From: Aquirufa rosea
Lineage (GTDB): Bacteria; Bacteroidota; Bacteroidia; Cytophagales; Spirosomataceae
Reading direction: 5' to 3'
Length of the DNA: 64,000 nt
NCBI RefSeq assembly: GCF_004118285.1
Contig: NZ_SDHY01000008.1
Location: 60,701-124,700 of the forward strand
In this document: positions 54,750 through 63,700 of the stretch, in pieces
Layout: the number at the start of each line of letters is the position of its first letter
Numbering within the stretch: the stretch's first letter is position 1
Program-made: the position numbers and the translations under genes
The notes under the pieces: model-generated
What the model was told of the DNA's origin: nothing
Databases searched by the model: none
What the model saw: only the letters and a program-made list of their open reading frames with translations

Positions 54750-57535
54750 AAAACCTGATTGTATTCACGCTTCTTGGTTTGGCTGTGTTTTTTGTAGGAA
54801 AACAATTTTGGCCAGAGGAAAAACGCATTGATTTCAATACACAGGTAAAACCTATTTTAAATAAAAACTGTATTAGCTGCCATGGAGGGGTAAAAAAACA
54901 AGGAGGATTTAGCCTCTTGTTCCGTGAAGAAGCTTTAGGCAAAACAAAGTTCAATAAGGCCGCCATCGTACCGGGTCATCCTGAAAAGTCAAGCTTTATT
55001 CAGCGTTTGACATTACAAGATCCAGAGGAAAAAATGCCTTATAAAAGGCCCCCACTCAGTCAAAAAGAAATCCAAATTCTAAGTCAGTGGGTCAAAGAGG
55101 GTGCCGTTTGGGGTGAACATTGGGCCTATCAACCCTTGAAAAAAGTAAATGTTCCTTACAGTTCTTGGTGGAAAAAAGCCTTTTCATGGCTTGGCCTGCC
55201 CATCGGTTGGGAACAAAATGAAATTGATCACTTTGTTGCAGCCAAACAAGCTGAAATGGGCTTAGGGCATCAATCGAAAGCTAAAAATGCTGATTTACTT
55301 CGTCGACTTTACTTGGATTTAACAGGCCTAAGTCCTACGGAAGCTGAGTACAAAGCTTTTGAATCAGATCATTCAGATAATGCTTACGAGAAAAAAGTGG
55401 ATGAATTATTACAATCTCCACAATTTGGCGAAAAATGGGCTAGCATGTGGATGGATTTAGCCCGATATGCCGATACCAAGGGTTACGAAAAAGATGACAA
55501 GCGAAGTATTTGGCGATATCGTGATTATGTGATTGCTTCATTCAATCAAAATAAACCCTATGACCAATTCATTACCGAGCAGCTAGCCGGTGATCTTTTG
55601 CCAAACCCCAATGAAAGCCAGTACATTGCCACAGCCTTTCATCGGAACACGGCTAATAATGATGAAGGGGGAACAGAAGATGAGGAATTTCGGGTGGCAG
55701 CCATCATAGATCGGGTAAACACGACTTGGGAAACCCTCCAAGGAACTAGTTTTTCCTGCGTTCAATGCCACTCACACCCCTATGACCCGATCCGCCATGA
55801 AGAGTATTACAGGTACATGGCCTATTTTAATAATACCCGTGATGAAGATGTACCGGATGAATCGCCTTACTATCGACATTTTAAATCCACTGATCAGGCA
55901 AGAGTCGATTCCTTATTGAATGTTATTAAAACTACCTATCCACAAGATTATCAGCATTGGAAAAACAGCATACAATTTGTGGAACCTAAAATACATCCAC
56001 ACTGGGCAGATGAATTTGTGAATGGGGCTTTACAAGACAATAAATATTTAGCTGTCCGTCCAGGGGGTTCCGTCAGATTTAAGGCAGTACCCATGAATGG
56101 AAAAACCGAAATGTTAATTGCGTATAAAAACACCAACGACAGCCCCACTCAACTAATCATTCGCCAAGGCTCCTTGCAGGGGAAGATAGTTGCTCAAATA
56201 AAGTTAGATACCACCTTGCCTGAAAAAGAGGGTATTAAAAAAGGGAATTGGGCACATGGCTGGACTTATGCTTTTTACCGCATTCCTGCCCTAGCAGGGA
56301 AACAAGATTTATTTTGGTCCTTTCAAAACAAAAGCTGCCAACCTGAGCAAAATACGGCGGTAATTGGATATTGGATGCTATTGCCCAATGTTCCTAAACC
56401 CTTGCAAAGTTCATCCTTCCTTTCAGTCGCCAAACGATTAATCAGTACACAACCAGAAGGGACAACACCTATTTTATTGGAAAATCCTTCAGAATTTGAA
56501 AGAGCTACTCCACTTTTTGAGAGAGGAAGTTGGTTAAACCCAGGGAAGCAAGTTGACCGATCCATCCCGCAATTATTTGCCAAATATTATAATAAGCCCA
56601 TTCGCAACCGATTGCAATTAGCCCAATGGATGGGTAGTCCACAAAATCCATTAACCTCCCGAGTAGCGGTCAATCGCATTTGGGAACAACTATTTGGAAC
56701 AGGATTGGTAGAGACTTTAGAAGATTTAGGAAGTCAGGGATTAAGTCCAAGTCACCAAGAATTATTGGATTATCTTGCCTATCAATTTCAATTTAAGTTT
56801 GACTTTAAACCCAAGGATTTTATCAAATACGTGGTGATGTCTGCTACGTACCAACAAAGTTCTGAGTATACTCAGGAATCCAAGGAAAAAGACCCTAATA
56901 ACCGCTATTTAAGTCATGGCCCCAGGGTAAGACTGAGTCCTGAGCAAATCCGAGACCAAGCCTTACGCTGGTCGGGTTTGTTATCCAGCAAAGTAGGGGG
57001 CCCAAGTGTGATGCCAGAGCAACCCGAGGGGATTTGGAATGCCCCATACAGTGGCATGAAATGGAACAAGAGTGATGGAGAAGACCAGTGGCGGAGGTCA
57101 TTATATACCTATTGGCGAAGAAGCAGTCCTTATCCCACCCAGGTAACTTTTGATGCTGGAACTCGTGATATTTGTCTATCCAGAAGGATTAGGACCAATA
57201 CCCCCATGCAAGCGCTGAATACCTTAAATGATCCCGTATTTTTAGAGTGCGCCCAATTTTTCGCAAGAAAATATCCCCTTGATAAAGAAGATGTATTCAT
57301 TGAAAAAGCCTATTTTCAATTATTTGGCAAGGAAATAAGCTCCACTAAAAAGAAATCACTGCTCAACTTCTACCGACAAGTGCTACCGATTTACCAAAAA
57401 AATCAACAAAAATGTAGAGAATTTTTACAGCTTTGTCCAGATAATACTTTACCAGCTGCTGCACCGAATTTAATCGCTAGGACACTGGTAAGCAATGTAT
57501 TATTTAACCTCGATGAAACCGTTAATAAACCGTAA
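54746..57535 (+). CDS. DUF1549/DUF1553 protein with two c-type haem motifs
   Basis: A 929-residue exported protein with an N-terminal membrane helix (residues 1-20). Domains in order: planctomycete-type cytochrome c (PSCyt1) with CISCH at Cys42/Cys45/His46 and later MPYKRPPLSQKE; DUF1549 (about 160-370), IDHFVAAKQAEMGLG and LLRRLYLDLTGLSPTEAEY, with a second haem motif CVQCH at Cys338/Cys341/His342; a middle beta-rich part (about 420-560); and DUF1553 (about 625-900), RLQLAQWMGSPQNPLTSRVAVNRIWEQLFGTGLVET. It probably carries electrons outside the cytoplasmic membrane. It is coupled to the DUF1501 gene. Substrate or partner unproven. Confidence 0.93.
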   Translation: MKNLIVFTLLGLAVFFVGKQFWPEEKRIDFNTQVKPILNKNCISCHGGVKKQGGFSLLFREEALGKTKFNKAAIVPGHPEKSSFIQRLTLQDPEEKMPYKRPPLSQKEIQILSQWVKEGAVWGEHWAYQPLKKVNVPYSSWWKKAFSWLGLPIGWEQNEIDHFVAAKQAEMGLGHQSKAKNADLLRRLYLDLTGLSPTEAEYKAFESDHSDNAYEKKVDELLQSPQFGEKWASMWMDLARYADTKGYEKDDKRSIWRYRDYVIASFNQNKPYDQFITEQLAGDLLPNPNESQYIATAFHRNTANNDEGGTEDEEFRVAAIIDRVNTTWETLQGTSFSCVQCHSHPYDPIRHEEYYRYMAYFNNTRDEDVPDESPYYRHFKSTDQARVDSLLNVIKTTYPQDYQHWKNSIQFVEPKIHPHWADEFVNGALQDNKYLAVRPGGSVRFKAVPMNGKTEMLIAYKNTNDSPTQLIIRQGSLQGKIVAQIKLDTTLPEKEGIKKGNWAHGWTYAFYRIPALAGKQDLFWSFQNKSCQPEQNTAVIGYWMLLPNVPKPLQSSSFLSVAKRLISTQPEGTTPILLENPSEFERATPLFERGSWLNPGKQVDRSIPQLFAKYYNKPIRNRLQLAQWMGSPQNPLTSRVAVNRIWEQLFGTGLVETLEDLGSQGLSPSHQELLDYLAYQFQFKFDFKPKDFIKYVVMSATYQQSSEYTQESKEKDPNNRYLSHGPRVRLSPEQIRDQALRWSGLLSSKVGGPSVMPEQPEGIWNAPYSGMKWNKSDGEDQWRRSLYTYWRRSSPYPTQVTFDAGTRDICLSRRIRTNTPMQALNTLNDPVFLECAQFFARKYPLDKEDVFIEKAYFQLFGKEISSTKKKSLLNFYRQVLPIYQKNQQKCREFLQLCPDNTLPAAAPNLIARTLVSNVLFNLDETVNKP

Positions 57536-57564
57536 ATTTATTTATAACCTCTTTTAACCATCCT

Positions 57565-58638
57565 ATGAAAAAGTCCATTCAACGAAGAGAATTTTTAAAA
57601 ACAAGCTCCGTTTTAGTTGGCGGAAGTCTTTTATCCACCTCAAATACTATGAAAAAAATTGCCCCCAAACCTGGTGAAATTGTAATAGGTCACAACAATT
57701 TCAAATTTAAAGTGATCCCTAATTGGGGTATTTTGGATGCTGGTAAAAACCCGGTGAACGATTGCCACGAAATGGTTGAAGATGCCAAAGGGCGTTTATT
57801 CCTCTTGACCAACGAAACCAAAAACAACGTATTGATATATGATAAATCAGGTAAGTTGTTAGATTCTTGGGGACACACCTACCCGGGGGCTCACGGTTTA
57901 ACTATTTTAAATGAGGGAGGAGAGCAATTTTTATTGATTTGTGATAATACACGCCACCAGGTTATTAAGACAGATTTAAAAGGAAAAGAAATATTCAAAA
58001 TTGAATACCCTAAGGAAACGGGAGTTTATGATCATCCTCATCAGTTCGTTCCGACTGAAACGGCGGTAAATCCTAAAAATGGGGATATCTATGTGGCTGA
58101 CGGATATGGGGCTAATTACATCATTCAATACGATTCCAAAGGAAGGTACATCCGTCACTTTGGGGGCAAAACCAATGACTATGATGATAATTTATTTAAC
58201 TGCTGTCATGGGGTTTTAGTGGATACCCGCGATCCAAAGAATTGGACACTCCTAGTGACAGACCGTGTTAACAATAGTTTAAAACGCTTTACTTTAGACG
58301 GCAAATTCATCAAGCGCTACCACCTTCCTGGCTCATTTGTTTGTCGGCCAAATTTACATGGCGACCACATCGTAGCAGCATGTTTCCGAAGTGGAGATGG
58401 GAACTGGCCTGGTTCTGGTTACGTACAAATTTTGGACAAGGACATGAAGGTGGTTTCAACCCCTGGCGGTTCCGAACCGATTTACAAAGATGGAGTTTTA
58501 CAACGCCAGCATAAAGATGATGAGAACAAGGTATTCATTCATCCTCATGATGTTTATGCTGACTCGGACCATAATCTGTATGTGGCGCAATGGGCCTCAC
58601 AAAAAACCTACCCTATCAAATTAGAGCGCATCGGATAA
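57565..58638 (+). CDS. Tat-exported NHL-repeat beta-propeller protein
   Basis: The 357-residue protein has a twin-arginine leader (IQRREFLKTSSVLVGGSLL). The body is a six-bladed propeller of NHL type with repeats such as GLFLLTNETKNNVLIYDKSGKLLDSWG, HGLTILNEGGEQFLLICDNTRHQVIKTDLKG and GDIYVADGYGANYIIQYDSKGRYIRHFGG, and a last blade HPHDVYADSDHNLYVAQWASQK. The histidine-aspartate pattern HPHQF/ADGYG resembles that of peptidyl-hydroxyglycine lyases, which bind a metal at the propeller axis, so an enzymatic role is possible. It lies 29 bases after the cytochrome gene and one base before the last gene of the cluster. Confidence 0.88.
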   Translation: MKKSIQRREFLKTSSVLVGGSLLSTSNTMKKIAPKPGEIVIGHNNFKFKVIPNWGILDAGKNPVNDCHEMVEDAKGRLFLLTNETKNNVLIYDKSGKLLDSWGHTYPGAHGLTILNEGGEQFLLICDNTRHQVIKTDLKGKEIFKIEYPKETGVYDHPHQFVPTETAVNPKNGDIYVADGYGANYIIQYDSKGRYIRHFGGKTNDYDDNLFNCCHGVLVDTRDPKNWTLLVTDRVNNSLKRFTLDGKFIKRYHLPGSFVCRPNLHGDHIVAACFRSGDGNWPGSGYVQILDKDMKVVSTPGGSEPIYKDGVLQRQHKDDENKVFIHPHDVYADSDHNLYVAQWASQKTYPIKLERIG

Positions 58639-58639
58639 T

Positions 58640-60115
58640 ATGATAGGAGGGGAGTCGGAGCAAATTCCTGATTGGATAATTTTTTGGGGGCATTTTCATC
58701 CCATGCTGGTACATTTACCCATCGGCATGTTCATCATGGGATGCATTCTTTATGTCTTTTCTAAAAAGGAAGAAACGCAAAGACAACACCAAATAGTCCC
58801 CATCTTATGGAGCACTGGAATTACAGGTATCATTTCTTGTACCATGGGATGGGGCTTATCTCAGACAGGAGAATATGAAGAAAATACGCTCTTTTTACAT
58901 CAATGGTTAGGAATTAGTGTGACCATTAGCTCTTTGGCATTGGCTTATATGGCAAAGCATTGGTCCAAGGACAGCTTGATGCGGCGCTTTTTCAAACCAT
59001 TATTTTTTCTTAGCTTTTTGTTGCTACTGGTCACTGGCCATTTAGGAGGAAACATGACCCATGGCTCGGATTATTTGAGCACATACCTTCCTCAGCCTTG
59101 GAGGTCATGGATTGGAATAGCTCCCAAAGAAAAAAGAACGAATGAAGTGGGAGCCAAAATCATCAAAATTAAAAACTTGAAAGAGGCATTGGTATATCAA
59201 GATTTGATACAGCCCACCTTGGAACAAAAATGCTGGTCTTGTCACAATGCGGAAAAGCAAAAAGGTAAACTCCGAATGGATAGTCCAGAAAACCTCCTCA
59301 AGGGAGGAGCCAATGGACCTGTTTTTCTAGCAGGAAATCCCTTAGAAAGTGAAATGATCAAAAGGGTCTTATTGGAAGCTTCCCATGAAGACCATATGCC
59401 ACCCAAAGGTAAAATTAGTCTAACGGAGGATGAAATCAAGCTCCTGCAATGGTGGGTGAAAGAGGGTGCCCATTTTAATAAGAAAATTGCAGAAATACCC
59501 CAAGACAATCAAATCAAAAATATATTGAGCCGCTATACGGATGGAAACAAAAACTCTGAAAAATATGTTTCGCCTGTTTTACTGGGAGACATCCCAGCCG
59601 CAAGTGAAAGTGATATAGAAAAACTAAGGAAACATCAACTAGTAGTCATTACACTTTCATCAGAAAAACCCTTCTTGGAAATCAACGCTATCAACGCTCC
59701 CAAAATTGGAGATAAAGAATTACGAGATGTAGAAGGGGTAAAAAATCAAGTAGTTTCCCTAAAGCTTGGAAACACCCAATTGACTGATGCTTTTTTAGAC
59801 CAAATCAGTAATTATCCAAGAATCATTCAATTACAATTAGACCATACTCGAATAAGTGATAAAGGTATTGAGTACCTTGGCACTATGCCTCATTTAGAAA
59901 CCATCAACCTGGTAGGGACATCTGCCAGTGATGTGGGTATGAAAGCCTTATCCAAAATCAAAACCTTAAGAAAAGTTTACTTGTGGCAAACTAAAGTAAG
60001 TGAAAAGGGTATAAAGGATTTACAAAAATCTTTACCTAAGCTCATGATTGATCAAGGATGGGAAGGGAAATGGCCTATAGACACCTTAAAATTCCCCATT
60101 AAAAAGCCCGAATAA
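58640..60115 (+). CDS. Membrane-cytochrome c-LRR fusion (DUF2231-like + PSCyt1 + leucine-rich repeats)
   Basis: A 491-residue protein with three parts. Residues 10-145 hold four to five membrane helices of the DUF2231 type, starting HFHPMLVHLPIGMFIMG with conserved His residues that could bind haem b, and ending VTGHLGGNMTHG. Residues 185-290 are a cytochrome c of the planctomycete type, with CWSCH at Cys198/Cys201/His202 and the distal Met region HEDHMPPKGKISL. Residues 370-475 are leucine-rich repeats (KLGNTQLTDAFLDQISNYPRIIQLQLDHTRISDKGIEYL and so on), a protein-binding platform. It starts one base after the NHL gene and ends the cluster. It could deliver electrons across or into the membrane. 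Confidence 0.9.
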   Translation: MIGGESEQIPDWIIFWGHFHPMLVHLPIGMFIMGCILYVFSKKEETQRQHQIVPILWSTGITGIISCTMGWGLSQTGEYEENTLFLHQWLGISVTISSLALAYMAKHWSKDSLMRRFFKPLFFLSFLLLLVTGHLGGNMTHGSDYLSTYLPQPWRSWIGIAPKEKRTNEVGAKIIKIKNLKEALVYQDLIQPTLEQKCWSCHNAEKQKGKLRMDSPENLLKGGANGPVFLAGNPLESEMIKRVLLEASHEDHMPPKGKISLTEDEIKLLQWWVKEGAHFNKKIAEIPQDNQIKNILSRYTDGNKNSEKYVSPVLLGDIPAASESDIEKLRKHQLVVITLSSEKPFLEINAINAPKIGDKELRDVEGVKNQVVSLKLGNTQLTDAFLDQISNYPRIIQLQLDHTRISDKGIEYLGTMPHLETINLVGTSASDVGMKALSKIKTLRKVYLWQTKVSEKGIKDLQKSLPKLMIDQGWEGKWPIDTLKFPIKKPE

Positions 60116-60590
60116 GTCTACATTTTTTTGCATCTTTTCAACTATTAAAGGAGTAGATTACATTTCAAAATGGTCAAATTCAAACGCCATTAGGCCCCTT
60201 TTTGTAATCCATTTAATGTAAAGTATTATCAAACTTAAAGTACATAACTGCCGTTTCATGTCGAATTTCAGCTAAAAATTCTTCTATTAGCTGTTCAATT
60301 TTCTAAAATATGACCCTCATCATGTTTCCAAATTCAAATAAATCATATTTTTGAGTCGGAGATTAAAATTGAATTTTTCAAAGATTTTTCATTTTTGGTC
60401 AAGTTTCGTGTTTTTCAAAAAAGCGGTTATAAATAATCTATGGGATTTAATTTGTTCGAAATTTTAAATTTAGTACAAAAGTCAATTCAGATTATTTCAA
60501 CAAACATAAATATCTATTTACATTTGTTTGAATTATAGACTCTAAAAGAATCTAAAATTTTAAAGCGGTTAGTACCTGTTTCTAAATTAT
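60116..60590. other. AT-rich intergenic region before the giant repeat protein
   Basis: About 475 bases without coding character. It holds TACATTTG at 60519-60526, an exact -7 box of the Bacteroidota type but without a convincing -33 box. Short words recur in and just after it (AAGCGGTTA twice, TTAGTAC three times). No RNA gene or hairpin terminator was recognised after the cluster's last gene. Confidence 0.45.
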
Positions 60591-60686
60591 ATGAAAAATT
60601 TCCTTCCAAGACGATCAAGTCTGCTGGGCGTTTGTTCCCTATTATTTATAAATACATGTACTAGTTCCATGAATTGGGATTCATAA
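60591..60686 (+). CDS. Possible small peptide or truncated lipoprotein leader
   Basis: A 31-codon frame opens with a charged N-region, a hydrophobic core and a cysteine (MKNFLPRRSSLLGVCSLLFI, then NTCTSSMNWDS). It has the look of a signal or lipoprotein leader that stops too early. Its start context, TTAGTAC followed a few bases later by AAATTATATGAAA, is the same as that of the large gene 175 bases downstream. It may be a leader peptide, a small secreted peptide or the debris of a duplicated 5' end. Nothing else supports it. Confidence 0.25.
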   Translation: MKNFLPRRSSLLGVCSLLFINTCTSSMNWDS

Positions 60687-60765
60687 GATCCTTGTATCAG
60701 AAATTTATTTTCTGTTTTAAAAACTTCTGTTAAAAATTTAGTACAATCTGTGTTCAGAAAATTAT

Positions 60766-63700
60766 ATGAAAGTATTGAAAGCTACATGCTTTAAGCAGTT
60801 GAAACGATTTTATTCGTTCTATTCGTGTGTTCTACCTAAGGTAATTTTTACCCTTGCTATTGCTATAACATTCAAAGCCTTGGGTTCTGAAAATGCGGGT
60901 ATTTTAAGTTACCCAAAAACAAGCACTAACACCTCATTTAACATACAATTGAGTCCTGTGTCTTACCAAGCAGCGGGAGAAGAATTAGTCTTTTTGGATA
61001 AAGATCCTGCAGCACCAAAAACTCCTGAGGAATTACGTATCATACAGGCTAATAAATTGGTCAGAGAAAAGTTGAATCAATTTTTTCAAAGATCAAATTA
61101 CAGGGATTTGTTGTTTAGCTACTTTCCGGGAAAACGCACAGCCATTGATGCTGAATTTGATGCTAAGGCCATACAGCTTCGTGAGGCCATATTAAACCAT
61201 GGCTTCCATGTTCCAGTTCAATTGCTCAATTGGCAGATTATCAACAGTGCCATGGCCGCATTTTCAGCACATGGCCCAACAGGCAGTCCTGTTATTTATT
61301 TCAATGAAGACTATGTAGCTGGCAAGGCCTCGTTTATCTTCCCAGAGGCCAATGATCGCCAAATAGTAGGACTCTTATTACAAGAATATGGTCATGCGAT
61401 TGATTTTTATCTAAACGGGGATAATGATACTCCGGGTGACGAAGGCGCATTATTTGCTGCCAAAGAGATGGGTTTTGAATTGTCTCAGATAGATATTGAT
61501 GGCGCAAAAATTCGAGATGACCAAAACCGCATTTACGTATATGGTAAAGAGATAGAAGTGGAAGAAGCTGCCCTGGTAGTACAAACCATTTGGCCAGCAA
61601 CCATCAGTTCAAACAAAGTAACCATAAATGGTTCAAAAACCGCTGGAAGTAATTTTCGTTTTGAAACGGTATGTACGGGAGGAGGAACCAATTGTACCTT
61701 TGCTGGTACATCTGGTGGAGGTAATAATACCGTAGTCGACTTCACTTACAAAACTACTGGGGGAACTATCACTACCGCCGTTAGAGGTGAATTATCATGG
61801 CGAGACCAAAGTAGCAATCCCAATTCAGTATTTTTTAATCAATATAGTACAGGAAGTACTGTATCAAATTCAGGTTATGTGGTTGTTTTATTAGTTAACG
61901 CGACCACCAATGCTTACACTTCAACTACTCAAATTAGTGGAAACAGCGGTCCTGTTGGTTCTGCTTTGGATGCTTTTGCTGTTTCAAATACACCCACCAC
62001 AGGAAACTCCGTTATTTCAGCAAGTCCCACCACGGGAGTAATTGCGAATAATACAAACTCTTCTACCATCACTGTAACGGCCAAAAACTCCAGCAATGTT
62101 GCTATCGCTGGAGCAACAGTTACATTAAATCAATTTTCTGATTCAGGCTTATTAGTACCTACGACTAGAACTACCATTAGCCCAGCCAGTACCACTACAG
62201 ATGCCAATGGCGTAGCAACATTTACTATTACCAGTACTATTGCCCCGCACACAACGTATTATCAGGCTACCGTAGTAGCCTCGGGTTTTGAGACCATTTT
62301 ATCCAATTCAGCCTCCATAGGCTTTGTTACTGGCCCTGTTTCAAAATTACAAGTATTAATGCCAGGAGAGACCGCTGACCCGGGTTCGGCTACAGGTAAA
62401 ACGGGAACACCCACTGATCAGGTGGCAGGTAGCAATGTTACCGTGACGGTAAATGCCGTAGATGATTGGTGGAACAAAGTAAATACATCCACTCCAACGG
62501 TTGCCATAACTACCAGCGACGCCAATGCTGTTCGTCCTTCAAATGCTGCGTTAACAGCTGGAACAGGTACATTTACACTTTCATTTAGAACAGCTGGAAC
62601 TCAGACTGTGACAGCTACAGATCAAGCAGGTTCTTCACCCTTAACAGCCAATACCGGATCAAATACTTTAGTAACAGCAGGCACTGTTAACAAATTACAA
62701 GTGCTCATGCCAGGTGAAACAGCTGCACCTGGGACTGCCTCAGGAAAAACAGGTACACCAACTGCGCAAACGGCTGGTACTTCACTAAATTTCACGGTTA
62801 ATGCAGTAGACCCATATTGGAACGTGGTTTCATCAGCCACTCCTACGGCGGTAATCACTTCATCGGATGCGCAAGCCACTCTTCCAAGTAGCTCAGCCCT
62901 ATCAAGTGGAACAAAACAGTTTGCTTTGACGTTCAAAACTACTGGTAATCAAACGATTACAGCCACTGACCAAGCAGCAACCTTAACTGCTAATACAGGA
63001 TCCAGTACAGTGGTAAATTCAGGCGCTGCAAATGCTGGTATGTCAACCTTAACGCCTACTTCCGCAAGTATTGTAGCAAATGGAACCTCTACGCAAGTAT
63101 TAACCGTAACTGCGAAAGACGCCTTCGGTAATAGTATCTCATCTGGTGGTTCAACTGTAACTATCACAAAATCCTCAGGTTCTGGAACTATAAGTTCGGT
63201 TACAGATAACAATAATGGTACATACACTGCTACGGTTACTTCTCCTATTGTAGTTGGATCTGGAGTTTTTGTAGCTACTTTGGGTGGTTCATCTGTAAAT
63301 AATGGCACAGGTTCACAAACACAATCCACAGTAAATTACATTACAGCTCCTGCTTCAAAATTAGTCATCACCTCAATTTCACAACAAACCGCTGGTAGCA
63401 GTTTTGCGGTTACGGTTACATTAACAGATGACAATGGTAATGCCGTTAATGCAACTGCGGATGGAACCGTCACATTAACACTTAAAACTGGTACTGGTAC
63501 ACTTGGAGGTACACTAACAGGAACTATTACTTCAGGAACCAGTTCAGTTACTATTTCAGGTGTAACTTATACAAAAGCAGAAAGTGGTGTTGTATTAACT
63601 GCCACAGGATCTGGCAGTGGTAATGTATCGGGCAAAACCGGAGATTCCAATGCATTTAATGTAGTGGCTGGTACTGCTACCAAATACCTAGTAACCTCTT

